DNA from: Shimia biformata
GTDB lineage: Bacteria; Pseudomonadota; Alphaproteobacteria; Rhodobacterales; Rhodobacteraceae
NCBI RefSeq assembly: GCF_016888515.1
Contig: NZ_JAFEJK010000001.1
Coordinates: 1,087,475-1,151,474 of the forward strand
Direction of reading: 5' to 3'
Length of the DNA stretch: 64,000 bases
This document shows, piece after piece, positions 1 through 8,181 of this stretch (position 1 is the stretch's first letter; each line of letters opens with the position of its first letter). Position numbers and translations under genes: made by a program. A model generated the notes under the pieces. That model was not told the origin of the DNA, did not search any database, and was given only the letters and a program-made list of their open reading frames with translations.

Positions 1-680
1 TCATTTTGGTCGGCGATAGCCTTGGCATGGTCATGCACGGCATGGACTCGACCGTCGGCGTGTCGCTTGACCTGATGATCGTGCACGGCCGCGCCGTGGT
101 GCGAGGCACCGAGAAGGCGCTGGTTGTGGTAGACATGCCCTTTGGCTCTTACGAAGAAAGCCCCGCCGTTGCCTTCCGCAATGCCGCCCGGATTATGAAG
201 GAAACCGGATGCGGCGCGGTCAAGCTGGAAGGTGGCGCGCGCATGGCCGAAACCATCCGTTTCCTGACGGAACGCGGCATTCCGGTCATGGCCCATATCG
301 GTCTGACCCCGCAATCGAGCCACGTGATGGGCGGCTTCAAGACTCAAGGCAGAGATGAAGAAACCTGGGCCCTGCACGAAGCGGATGCCGCCGCAGTGAC
401 TGAGGCGGGCGCCTTTGCCGTGGTGCTGGAAGGCATGGTCGAACCGCTGGCTGCGCGCATCACCGGCCAGATTGCCATTCCGACAATCGGGATTGGCGCC
501 TCGGCAAAATGCGACGGGCAAATCCTTGTGCTGGAAGACATGCTGGGGCTGAACGAATGGACCCCGAAATTCGTCAAGACCTATGGCAATCTTGGCCCGG
601 CCATTGAACAGGCCGTGTCGGATTACGCCGAAGAGGTGAAATCCCGCACCTTCCCCGGCGAAGATCACGTGTACCGCTGA
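1..680 (+). CDS. panB: 3-methyl-2-oxobutanoate hydroxymethyltransferase, 5' truncated by window edge
   Basis: PanB adds a hydroxymethyl group from methylene-tetrahydrofolate to 2-oxoisovalerate, the first committed step of pantothenate synthesis in the cytoplasm. The reading frame is open from base 3 and enters at the conserved [13 protein letters not shown] segment, which carries a metal-binding Asp. Other family signatures follow: DMPFGSY, VKLEGG, the HIGLTPQS loop and IPTIGIGA. About 226 of a usual 265-280 residues are present, so some 40 N-terminal residues lie outside the window. The TGA is at 678-680. The identification is firm. The true start cannot be seen, and a partner such as panC would be upstream if present. 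Confidence 0.96.
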   Translation, partial: ILVGDSLGMVMHGMDSTVGVSLDLMIVHGRAVVRGTEKALVVVDMPFGSYEESPAVAFRNAARIMKETGCGAVKLEGGARMAETIRFLTERGIPVMAHIGLTPQSSHVMGGFKTQGRDEETWALHEADAAAVTEAGAFAVVLEGMVEPLAARITGQIAIPTIGIGASAKCDGQILVLEDMLGLNEWTPKFVKTYGNLGPAIEQAVSDYAEEVKSRTFPGEDHVYR

Positions 681-733
681 ACGCTCCCGCCGGGTTTGCG
701 CTCAGGCAAGCTGAGGGCAGACCCGTTGGGCAA

Positions 734-786
734 GGCCGCGCTGACGCGCGGCCGCCTCCGGCAGAGGTATTTGCGGCAAGAGGAAG
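734..786 (+). repeat. Intergenic hairpin-plus-tail repeat, copy A
   Basis: A 7-bp GC stem (GGCCGCG at 734-740, CGCGGCC at 747-753) is followed by a tail ending GGTATTTGCGGCAAGAGGAA. The last 22 bases (765-786) are identical to 20225-20246. Related units lie at 1980-2028 and 36261-36310. It sits between panB and the convergent DUF1254 gene. There is no T-run, so it is not a classical intrinsic terminator, though the hairpin could slow polymerase or protect 3' ends. Confidence 0.75.
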
Positions 787-823
787 ATCAGGCCCCGCAT
801 TTTCATGTCCCGTCGGCCGGGCA

Positions 824-1891
824 TCAGTTTGCAGAAACTGCTTCCGGGAAGCGCCAGTTTCCATCCAGGATTTCCGGGCCGGGTTGATAGAGGCGGACAG
901 TGTAGTTCCAGCCCTCCATGATCGGCAGGCAATTGACGCGGTTATCTTCGCAGCCGCCAAGATGCACCACCATCGAACCGTCGTCGTTGCGGGCTCCTGT
1001 GACAGAGTTCACGTTATAGGCGTTGCGGCTGTTTGGCTCAAAGAAGCCTTGGGCATTATAAAGGCTGACAGACCAGAAGGCCCCGACGGGGACATCTGCG
1101 GGAATGTCGATCTGGTATTCACCCACAGGCAGGTTCGGGACCACGTTCAGGTAAAAAGCTTCCGTTTCGGGCAATCCCCCCCAGCCAAATGCCGCGCCCA
1201 GGAAATGCCGGATCGGATCGACCTCGTCCGGCATCCCAAAGGTGCGCGAGCTGTCCGGGATATGATCGGCCAAGGCCTTTGCCGCTGCCAGGACTGCATC
1301 AAACGAATCCTCGTCGTAATTCGGCATGATGAAGGGGCGGGAAGACCCTGCATCAATCTTGATTTGGTCCTGCAACTCATGCACCGTTGAAATGTCATCG
1401 GGGTCCGCAGCGTCGACCAGAGTGCGGATGATCATCACCACGTATGGCGTCGCGAAGGTTTCCTGCGACAGCGGGTAAGTGCCGCCGCCGGAGAAGACGT
1501 CCATGTAGTGGTCCTGGTTGACAATATGCGCCGAAATGTAGCGGTCGCCAGTTTCCGGCAGGGTCACCGATGCGCCTTCGCTGATATCTATGATCGCCAT
1601 CGAATACAGCGTGTCGCGGTTCATCCGTACAGTTGGCTGTTGGTCCACGCGGGTCGGTTCGCGCAGATGGAACAGCTTGTTAACTCCGCCGCTAAAGGCA
1701 AGGTACTTGCCAATCTCCATATTTGTTGCGGCCCGGACGAAATTGTCGATATCCACTTTGACTTCGCGGCTTTCGAAAATGCCCCGCAGATGTCCGGTTT
1801 CCTGTTGTGCCATAGCTGGCGCGGCGGAAATGGTGACACCGAGCGCCCCGATTAATGTGGCCTGTAATCCGATGAGCGGCTTGAAATGCAT
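824..1891 (-). CDS. Exported DUF1254/DUF1214 domain protein
   Basis: The 355-residue product begins with a signal peptide (about residues 1-29, ending AAPAMAQ). A DUF1254-type region follows, with NRDTLYSMAIIDISEG near residue 90, then a C-terminal DUF1214-type region with VPVGAFWSVSLYNAQGFF and NVNSVTGARNDDGS. This two-domain layout is common in exported proteobacterial proteins whose biochemical role is not established. The start is supported by AGGAG placed 6-7 bases upstream of the ATG. The gene stands alone, transcribed toward panB with a repeat hairpin between them. Periplasmic location is inferred from the signal peptide. I assign no reaction. Confidence 0.88.
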   Translation of the reverse strand: MHFKPLIGLQATLIGALGVTISAAPAMAQQETGHLRGIFESREVKVDIDNFVRAATNMEIGKYLAFSGGVNKLFHLREPTRVDQQPTVRMNRDTLYSMAIIDISEGASVTLPETGDRYISAHIVNQDHYMDVFSGGGTYPLSQETFATPYVVMIIRTLVDAADPDDISTVHELQDQIKIDAGSSRPFIMPNYDEDSFDAVLAAAKALADHIPDSSRTFGMPDEVDPIRHFLGAAFGWGGLPETEAFYLNVVPNLPVGEYQIDIPADVPVGAFWSVSLYNAQGFFEPNSRNAYNVNSVTGARNDDGSMVVHLGGCEDNRVNCLPIMEGWNYTVRLYQPGPEILDGNWRFPEAVSAN

Positions 1892-1979
1892 GGTGTTCTC
1901 CTGTGAAGTCGATAAAACAATATGTCAGCCATGGGCCGATCCGGGGCGGCGAGACTGTCGGGGCACAGGATATAAATGG

Positions 1980-2028
1980 TTTTGATCTGGCGCAAATACC
2001 CGCTCCGGCACGCCCCCCGCGCAGGGGG
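1980..2028 (-). repeat. Intergenic hairpin-plus-tail repeat, copy B (diverged)
   Basis: Read on the minus strand, a CCCCC/GGGGG stem (2014-2028) is followed by GGTATTTGCGCCAGATCAAA. This is the same order and a similar tail to copies A and C, with several substitutions. It lies downstream of the AhpD-like gene, in the 163-base gap before the DUF1254 gene. Confidence 0.6.
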
Positions 2029-2054
2029 ACGACCGCATATCACGGTATCGCACG

Positions 2055-2390
2055 TCAGGCGCAGAGTTCGTCGAAACACTCCAGCGCCTTGGCTGCATAC
2101 ATCATCGACGGTCCGCCGCCCATCTGGATGGTCATGGCAAGAACGTCGCCGACCTCTTCCCGGCTGGCACCGGCCTTTTTCAGCGCCTCGCAATGCAAAA
2201 CGATGCAGGCGTCGCAGCGCATGGCGACGGCGATGCCCAGTGCTATGAATTCCTTGGTCTTGAAGTCCAGCACGCCGCCTTCCTTCACGGCCTTCCCGAG
2301 CCCTCCAAAGGCGCGGGTTGCGTCCGGGATGGCCTTGTTCAGTCCGCGAAGTTGCGTGCGGGTGTCGTCGAGTTTCTGGGTCCAGCTCAT
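2055..2390 (-). CDS. AhpD-like carboxymuconolactone decarboxylase family protein
   Basis: A small (111 residue) all-alpha protein of the CMD/AhpD family. The redox-type motif is visible as MRCDACIVLHCEAL near residues 58-71: a CxxC pair followed by His, as in alkylhydroperoxidase-like members. The tail IQMGGGPSMMYAAKALECFDEL is typical of the family. The frame is open further upstream, but the ATG at 2390 is preferred because AGGA lies 8 bases before it and the family normally begins close to this point. It appears monocistronic. A role in peroxide or electrophile detoxification is possible, but the family also includes decarboxylases and many uncharacterised proteins. Confidence 0.85.
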   Translation of the reverse strand: MSWTQKLDDTRTQLRGLNKAIPDATRAFGGLGKAVKEGGVLDFKTKEFIALGIAVAMRCDACIVLHCEALKKAGASREEVGDVLAMTIQMGGGPSMMYAAKALECFDELCA

Positions 2391-2488
2391 TTTCGAGTTC
2401 CTATGTTCGAAGTGGTTTTCCAACTTCATATAGGATGTCCTGCATGTGAAAATTGACTTGGATCAGGAAAGTTGAATATGATGTCGGG

Positions 2489-3151
2489 TCAAAGAGCGGG
2501 GCGTTTCCAGATAAGGGCAAGATTGTTGGCCGGCATTTCGACGGCCGCGATATGATCGGCGCCTGCCGTGGTTCCCCATTTGATGACATCGGAATCTGAT
2601 TTGTAACCGATTTCGGGGTCCTGAGCGCGCAGGCTGGCGTCAAACCGGTGATCGCCGTCGCTTGTCAGTGCGCCGTCCCGTCGGAAAGGGCCGTAGATAA
2701 TCAGCGTTCCAGTCGGGGCCAGCGTGCCGATGGCTTCCACAACAAGGGTGCGGGCCTCGTCCATGCTGACAAGCTGCAAGAGGTTGGACAGGAAGATCAA
2801 GTCGCAGGCATCCCGCGTGCCGCTCCATCCCGGCGCAGTGGCGTCAAGCGCAGTGGCCGGGCGGATATTGTGCAGGCCGCTTTCAGACACATGGGCGTCC
2901 ACACTTTGTCGTCGGGCCGGGTCGATTTCGGTTGGGTGCCAGGTCAGTCCCGGACAGGCGCGGGCCAGTTCGACGACATGCTGGCCTGTACCGCTGGCAA
3001 TCTCGAGTGCCTGTCCTCCATCGGGCGCGAACCGGGCGACAAGGTCAGCAATTGGACCGACATTGCGCGCCGCCGAAGGCGCAAACAGCTTGCCGCCCTC
3101 ACCGGGTTCCGCGACCGAGGCGTTGTCAGGAAGGTTCAATCGGCGCGGCAT
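2489..3151 (-). CDS. DUF938 family SAM-dependent methyltransferase-like protein
   Basis: This 220-residue protein has a class I methyltransferase core: ALEIASGTGQHVVELA (about residues 48-63) is the SAM-binding loop, followed by WHPTEIDP and DLIFLSNLLQLV. The N-terminal FAPSAARNVGPI and the C-terminal NNLALIWKR are typical of DUF938. The substrate is unknown. Its ATG shares one base with the TGA of the upstream FAD-dependent gene (TGATG at 3149-3153), so translation is probably coupled and it is the third gene of the AKR operon. A function tied to the D-amino-acid or aldose substrates of that operon is only a guess. Confidence 0.85.
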   Translation of the reverse strand: MPRRLNLPDNASVAEPGEGGKLFAPSAARNVGPIADLVARFAPDGGQALEIASGTGQHVVELARACPGLTWHPTEIDPARRQSVDAHVSESGLHNIRPATALDATAPGWSGTRDACDLIFLSNLLQLVSMDEARTLVVEAIGTLAPTGTLIIYGPFRRDGALTSDGDHRFDASLRAQDPEIGYKSDSDVIKWGTTAGADHIAAVEMPANNLALIWKRPAL

Positions 3152-4227
3152 CAGGCAAAACGGGCCGGGTCAAGAGCGGCCTGCGTTTTTGTGTCCAGAT
3201 CTGATGCACGCCCCGCGACAAGGTCGGCAACCAGTTGCGACGCGGCGGGCGCCGATTGGAAGCCATATCCGCCTTGGCCTGCGATCCAGAAGAACGCCGG
3301 ATTGTCCTTGGCGGGGCCGATCACAAGATTGCGGTCAGGCGAAAACGTCCGCAACCCCGCCCAACTGCTTTCCAGCCGGGTCACTGGTTCGGTTACATGT
3401 TCCTCATAGCGGGCCAGCCCCTCTGCCAGTACCATGTCATCGGGCCAGGCATCGAACGGTTCCATCGGATGTTCCTCGGCAGGAGAGACGATCAGGCTGC
3501 CGGCGTCGGGCTTGGCATACCAATCTTCACGGGCATCAAGGATCATTGGCCAATTCGAGACATCATGTCCACCCGGGGCCGGAATGCGCGCCATGGACCG
3601 TCGCATCGGCGTGAAGCCCACCGGTGCAACCCCGGCCATTCTTGCCACCACGTCTGCCCACGCGCCCGAGGCGTTGAACAGGATGTCCGCCTCGAATTGC
3701 CCCTTGGTGGTTGTGACCTGCCACCGGTGCCCTGCGCGTGTGATCGCGGTGACCTCGTGTCCGGTCAACACCTCTGCGCCCGCAGCGCGCGCATCCGAGG
3801 CGAAAGTCTGGATCATACGGTCGGTGTCGATGTCAAAGGCGGCATCGTGATAGGCGGCAAAGCCAACAACGTCACTCCGCAGGATCGGAACCTTCGCAAA
3901 TGCATCCTCAATCGGGATCGAGGGCATATTGAGTGAGGTGCAGGCATGTGAAAACGCCGCCCCTTCGTTCTTTTTCGCTAACATCAACAAGCCGCGTGGC
4001 GTGATGAACCCGCCATGCGCAGTGCGGAAATACTCCCCGCTGGCCTTGGACAAGGCCACGGTCGAGGCAAGCCCGTAATTGCTTTCATAGAGCGCAGCCG
4101 ACCGCCCCGAGGCGTGATAGCCAAGCGAGGCTTCCCGTTCCAGCAGCGTGACCTTGCCCAAAGGCGCAAGCCGCGCGGCCGCGGATGCCCCTGCAATCCC
4201 GCCACCGATGATGAGAAAGTCGCTCAT
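3151..4227 (-). CDS. FAD-dependent D-amino-acid dehydrogenase, DauA-like (DAO family)
   Basis: The 358-residue enzyme starts with a Rossmann FAD motif (IIGGGIAGASAAARL, residues 6-20). It then shows LEREASLGYHASGRSAA, a stretch that closely resembles D-arginine dehydrogenase DauA. Further matching segments are WYAKPDAGSLIVSPAEE, SWAGLRTFSPD and IAGQGGYGFQSAPA near the C-terminus. DauA-type enzymes oxidise D-amino acids, mainly basic and hydrophobic ones, and pass electrons to a quinone or other acceptor. The gene overlaps the AKR gene by 4 bases (ATGA) and the DUF938 gene by 1 base, so the three form one operon. The substrate is inferred from family resemblance only. A glycine or sarcosine oxidase-like role is possible. 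Confidence 0.85.
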   Translation of the reverse strand: MSDFLIIGGGIAGASAAARLAPLGKVTLLEREASLGYHASGRSAALYESNYGLASTVALSKASGEYFRTAHGGFITPRGLLMLAKKNEGAAFSHACTSLNMPSIPIEDAFAKVPILRSDVVGFAAYHDAAFDIDTDRMIQTFASDARAAGAEVLTGHEVTAITRAGHRWQVTTTKGQFEADILFNASGAWADVVARMAGVAPVGFTPMRRSMARIPAPGGHDVSNWPMILDAREDWYAKPDAGSLIVSPAEEHPMEPFDAWPDDMVLAEGLARYEEHVTEPVTRLESSWAGLRTFSPDRNLVIGPAKDNPAFFWIAGQGGYGFQSAPAASQLVADLVAGRASDLDTKTQAALDPARFA

Positions 4228-5174
4228 GCCTCTTCAAGACGGTCCGTGGCCGGTGGCGGGGTGGGGGTCAGGGCGCTGAGGCGGGTATAGAGTTCGGTGT
4301 TCAATTCAAACCGAACCGCATCCAGCGACGGGCCCAGCTGGTCGGGTCTTGAGGCCGACAGGATCGGGCTGACCCTTGTGGGATGCGCCGCGACCCAGGC
4401 TGCAGCCAGCGTTGCAGGGTGGGTGCCGATCTCGGCGGCAAGTGCGGCAAGGTCGGTTGCCGCCTTGTGCATCCATTCCGGGGCATAGCGGCTTGAATAC
4501 ATCTTGTCGGTCAGCAGCCGGCCAGCATCTCCGCCTGGATTGCCCTTGGCACCGTATTTCCCAGTCAGAAGTCCGCCGCCCAGAGGCGAGTAGCTGGCAA
4601 CAAGAATGTCCTGATCGGCGGCCATCGGCAGAAGCTCGACCTCGGCCTGGCGCTTGACGAGGTTGTACATCGGCTGGATCACGTCGACGCGCATGCCGCG
4701 CTCGGCCAGAAGCCCGTTCACCTTCATCACCTGCCAGGCTGCGAAGTTCGACAGGCCCAGGTAGCGGAACTGCCCGGCCTCGAACCATTCTGCGAATGTG
4801 TCAAACGTGGCCTCCAGCGGCGTGTCGGGATCGAAACGGTGCAGATAGAGGATATCGACCATTTCCATGCCCAGACGCCTGCGGCTTTCGTCGAACTGGG
4901 CGCGAATCGTGGTAGGGCTGGCATCGACCTGCCCACCAACTTTGGTGGCAATCACAAGTTGGTCGCGATGCGGCGCGGCGAGGCGCCCCAAGATTTCTTC
5001 GGACCGGCCATCCGTATAGACAAAGGCCGTGTCGAAATGCGTGATACCCGCATCGAGACAGGCGGCAAACATCTCGGCCGAGGCGGCATCATCCGCCTTG
5101 CCGCCAAACTGCATGGTGCCAAAGGCAAAGCGGCTGACCGCGGTTCCGTCGGGGCTGGTGATCTGGTGTGTCAT
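4224..5174 (-). CDS. Aldo/keto reductase
   Basis: This 316-residue TIM-barrel oxidoreductase carries the AKR catalytic tetrad: Asp and Tyr in HFDTAFVYTDGRSE (about residues 46-59), Lys in VIATKVGG and His in LYLHRFDPDTP. The C-terminal region SPILSASRPDQLGPSLDAV is the NADP-binding area. Such enzymes interconvert aldehydes or ketones and alcohols with NADP(H). It is the first gene of the AKR-DauA-like-DUF938 operon, with a 4-base ATGA overlap to the next gene. The upstream 317 bases contain only a degraded dehydrogenase fragment. The substrate cannot be told. Confidence 0.92.
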   Translation of the reverse strand: MTHQITSPDGTAVSRFAFGTMQFGGKADDAASAEMFAACLDAGITHFDTAFVYTDGRSEEILGRLAAPHRDQLVIATKVGGQVDASPTTIRAQFDESRRRLGMEMVDILYLHRFDPDTPLEATFDTFAEWFEAGQFRYLGLSNFAAWQVMKVNGLLAERGMRVDVIQPMYNLVKRQAEVELLPMAADQDILVASYSPLGGGLLTGKYGAKGNPGGDAGRLLTDKMYSSRYAPEWMHKAATDLAALAAEIGTHPATLAAAWVAAHPTRVSPILSASRPDQLGPSLDAVRFELNTELYTRLSALTPTPPPATDRLEEA

Positions 5175-5299
5175 GGCGGTGACGTTGCCATGGATTTCCG
5201 GCCACGAAAAGGGTCAGCTTTGCGCGGCCGCCTGACCGATCAGCCATTGCAGCAGCTTGGCCTCCGCAGCCCCCGTTCGCGGTCCGGTTGGGGCGAGAA

Positions 5300-5475
5300 G
5301 AAAAAACTTTCATAGACAGCCTGCCGGAAACTGAAGACCGCTGCGCCCGTATCCCGATGGGGCGCTATGGCAGCGCGGCCGAGGTGTTGTCGCGGTCTCG
5401 TCCCCGGCCGGGGAAGGCGGCTATGTCACGCGGCAGAACTGGCGTATCAATGGCGGGCTGACGGCACACGTCTGA
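5300..5475 (+). pseudogene. 3' remnant of a short-chain dehydrogenase/reductase gene, frameshifted
   Basis: Plus-strand frame 2 (5300-5383) encodes FIDSLPET...RIPMGRYGSAAEV, the typical SDR segment before the last helix. Frame 1 (5383-5475) encodes GVVAVSSPAGEGGYVTRQNW and then RINGGLTAHV and a stop, the typical SDR C-terminus (GYVTGQ..VNGG). The two halves join if one frameshift near 5380 is allowed. Only about 58 codons remain of an expected 250, with no start and no Rossmann domain. I read this as a truncated, frameshifted relic. The stretch 5175-5299 shows nothing I can assign. Confidence 0.8.
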
Positions 5476-5491
5476 CCCGCCGCCGATTGCG

Positions 5492-6073
5492 TCAATAGGG
5501 GTTCGCCGCTGCGCGCGAGTCGGACAGCGATCCCTGCCGTTCTTCAACCAGCTCCTCGATCGCGTCGGCGAGGTGGATTTCCTGGATGTTATAGTCGCCG
5601 GCCGCCACACGTTTCTTGTGGGCGCGGATCATCACGTCGGCATGGGTGCAACCGACAGGCGGTTCAAACTTGTAGCAGGCCAGTTCAATGGTCAGGCCCA
5701 GCGGATCGCGGAAATAGACCGAGTCCATGAAACCGCGATCCTTGATCGGGGTATGGGCAACGCCGCGGTCGTCCAGCCTTTGCAGCGCGTGGGTCAGGGT
5801 GGCGCGGCTGACATTGAAGGCGATGTGATGCACGGTGCCGGGATCACGCGGATTGCCCTTTGGGTCCGGTTTTCGCTTTTCATTGGTGAAGATCGTGATC
5901 AGCCGCCCGTCGCCGGGATCGAAATAAAGGTGGCCTTCGTCCGGGTTATCCAGATTGGGCTGGTCAAAGATGAAGGGCATGCCGAGGACGCCTTCCCAGA
6001 AATCGATCGAGGTCTGGCGGTCAGCGCCATTGAGCGTGATGTGATGAACCCCTTGGGCCTGAATCTTGCGCAT
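5492..6073 (-). CDS. VOC superfamily glyoxalase/extradiol dioxygenase-like protein
   Basis: The 193-residue protein has two VOC half-modules. The first begins GVHHITLNGADRQTSIDFWEG (residues 8-28), with a candidate metal-binding His. The second begins TVHHIAFNV (about residue 80) and ends with YFRDPLGLTIELACYK, supplying a second His and a Glu. This metal-ligand layout fits ring-cleaving dioxygenases, glyoxalase I and related enzymes. A charged C-terminal tail of about 50 residues extends past the second module. The ATG at 6073 follows AGGAGGAC. Its stop lies close to the SDR remnant, so it may once have had a dehydrogenase neighbour. The substrate is unknown. Confidence 0.82.
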   Translation of the reverse strand: MRKIQAQGVHHITLNGADRQTSIDFWEGVLGMPFIFDQPNLDNPDEGHLYFDPGDGRLITIFTNEKRKPDPKGNPRDPGTVHHIAFNVSRATLTHALQRLDDRGVAHTPIKDRGFMDSVYFRDPLGLTIELACYKFEPPVGCTHADVMIRAHKKRVAAGDYNIQEIHLADAIEELVEERQGSLSDSRAAANPY

Positions 6074-6209
6074 TTATGTGTCCTCCTGTGTTGCAGGCAA
6101 GATAGCGCACTGCCGGTCATTGGAGTATACGCGTCAGCGCACAAGTCTTGAGCGAGAGGAAAGTTTGGCGCGAGTGCGCACAGACGCCTTCGCCAGCTGC
6201 AACATGCAG

Positions 6210-7994
6210 TCAGCCGCCCTGCATCGCATTCAACCCCATGTCCAGAATGTGGTGCCCAAGCGGGGGGTAAAGCCGGGTCTCCGACTTGCCCTTTTCGGCG
6301 CGATAGATTTCGACGTCTTCCTTGATCGTTGCCACGATATCGATATCGGCCAGCGTTTCCGGGTCGATCGCGGTCGGGTCTTCGGAAAGAATTGCGAAGT
6401 CGGCCAGCTTGCCCACCTCAATCGATCCTTTGTGATCTTCCTCGAAGTGCTGATAGGCAGGCCAGATGGTCAGCGCCTTCAGCCCGGTCATTACATCGAC
6501 GCGCTGATGAGGCCCAAGGATATCGCCTGACCGGGTTCTGCGCGTGACCGTGGCACTGAGGATCCTCATCGAATCCGGGAAGGCAACAGGCGCGTCATGG
6601 TGGCTGCCAAACGGCAGGCCGCGTTGCCGCAACCAACCCGTGGGCGAGATGTTCTCGGCGTTGATGGGGCCAACGGTATGATCGCGGTGCCAGTCCCCCC
6701 AATAGAAGGTGTGCATCGGAAACAGCGAGAAGAAGGCCCCCAGTGCCTGAAACGAGTCAACCTGATCCTCGCGCAGGAACTGGCCATGCACTACCACGGG
6801 GCGATCATCTCTATGCCCAAAATTTTCCTGCGCCGCGCCGATAGCGCCGATCAACATATCTGATGCGCCTTCACCATTCGAATGTGTGAGAATCTGGATC
6901 TTGTTTTCAAAGCACCAATTCACCGCGTCCTGCACCTGGTCCATGGTGACGGCGGAATATCCCTTGTAGCCCGGCGGATAATCACCAACAGGATCGTAAT
7001 AGGGGCGGTCGCGCAAAGCAGTGAACCCCTGCGGCGATCCATCGATTGTCAGTTTGCACCCGGCCACCCGGACGCCGTTGTCGTAGCTGTGCGAATGATG
7101 CGCCTTGATATAGTCACGTGCCTCAAGCACATCCGGGTAGGCTGCTACGTCGATAGGCAGGTCTCCTGTGGCGGCAACCGCTTTCAAAGCCTCAACAGCT
7201 TCGCCGGAGGACCGGCCATCCTGACCGGTGGTATAACCGAAGCTCGCCCACATCTGGGCACCCGCCTTGGCGAACTCCTTGAACCCATCCGGGCCAAGGT
7301 TGCCCAACAACGGAAACAGTGCCTGGAAGAATGCGTATTCTTCCAAGACGCCTGTGACCCGGCCATTCCCGTCGCGCTGATAGACACCACCTGGAGGAGG
7401 GGTTGAGTCATCGGTGATTCCGGCCAGTTCAAGGGTTTTGGAATTGGCAACGCCAATGTGACCGGATTGGTGAACAATCATGATCGGCACATCCTTCGAC
7501 ACAGCGTCCAAGTCGTCGCGGGTCGGATGGCGCAGTTCGGCCAGTTGTGCGTTGTCATAGCCAAAGCCGATGATCAGGTTGACCTGTTGGATGACGTCAT
7601 GGTTCTTGGCCATCCAGTCCCGCAAAGCGTCCTGAAGGCTGGCAATATCGTTCACAGTTCCGTCAGGTGCAGCCAGAAGGTTTGCCGACAGCGCCTGTAG
7701 CCCGCCAAAGACCACGTGACCATGACTGTCGACAAATCCGGGCAGCAGCGTGTTGCCATCCAGATCATAAAGCTTTGTCCCGTCGCCCTGATGGTTCATC
7801 ACATCCGTTAGATCTCCTACCGCCAAAATGCGGCCATCCCTGACGGCCACAGCCTCGGCGCGGGGGGCGGCGTCGTCAATGGTCAGGATAGGCCCACCGG
7901 AATAGATCGTGTCAGCGATCTCCTGCGACAGGGCAGGCTGCGCCATCAGCAGTGAAATAAGCGCGGCGCTAAAGCCAGAACCAAATTTGCGCAT
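6210..7994 (-). CDS. Exported amidohydrolase (YtcJ-like, Amidohydro_3)
   Basis: Metal-dependent hydrolase of 594 residues. After a signal peptide (MRKFGSGFSAALISLLMAQPALSQ, about 24 residues) comes the composite beta-sandwich/TIM-barrel amidohydrolase fold: LLPGFVDSHGHVVFGG carries the first metal His pair, then HQSGHIGVANS, ILTHSNGEG, the conserved GSHHDAPVAFPDSMRIL and SIEVGKLADFAILSEDP near the end. The relatives usually described, such as YtcJ and AepA-like proteins, are of unclear substrate. The ATG at 7994 is chosen over the in-frame ATG six codons upstream because AAGGAA precedes it at good spacing. The product is predicted to act in the periplasm. It is apparently monocistronic. Confidence 0.88.
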   Translation of the reverse strand: MRKFGSGFSAALISLLMAQPALSQEIADTIYSGGPILTIDDAAPRAEAVAVRDGRILAVGDLTDVMNHQGDGTKLYDLDGNTLLPGFVDSHGHVVFGGLQALSANLLAAPDGTVNDIASLQDALRDWMAKNHDVIQQVNLIIGFGYDNAQLAELRHPTRDDLDAVSKDVPIMIVHQSGHIGVANSKTLELAGITDDSTPPPGGVYQRDGNGRVTGVLEEYAFFQALFPLLGNLGPDGFKEFAKAGAQMWASFGYTTGQDGRSSGEAVEALKAVAATGDLPIDVAAYPDVLEARDYIKAHHSHSYDNGVRVAGCKLTIDGSPQGFTALRDRPYYDPVGDYPPGYKGYSAVTMDQVQDAVNWCFENKIQILTHSNGEGASDMLIGAIGAAQENFGHRDDRPVVVHGQFLREDQVDSFQALGAFFSLFPMHTFYWGDWHRDHTVGPINAENISPTGWLRQRGLPFGSHHDAPVAFPDSMRILSATVTRRTRSGDILGPHQRVDVMTGLKALTIWPAYQHFEEDHKGSIEVGKLADFAILSEDPTAIDPETLADIDIVATIKEDVEIYRAEKGKSETRLYPPLGHHILDMGLNAMQGG

Positions 7995-8132
7995 GGGGGA
8001 TTCCTTAATCAATTGCGTCTCAAATTGTGGTCACTTTCGATGACCAAGTTGGGCGTGGTCAAGTGTCGATAACCGACGGATTATCCTCAGAGCTAGCGCA
8101 TCTGCTGTCAGAATGAAGGGTTCGCAAAACGA

Positions 8133-8160
8133 AAAAGGCCCACCATTTGGAGGGCCTTTT
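8133..8160 (-). terminator. Intrinsic terminator of the BMP/ABC transporter operon
   Basis: AAAAGGCCC and GGGCCTTTT form a 9-bp stem, extended by CC/GG after one mismatch, with loop ATTT. On the minus strand it lies about 20 bases past the stop of the BMP gene and ends in a T-run. The symmetry means it could also act on the plus strand. Confidence 0.88.
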
Positions 8161-8181
8161 CAAAGTCAGCGTTGCCCGAAA

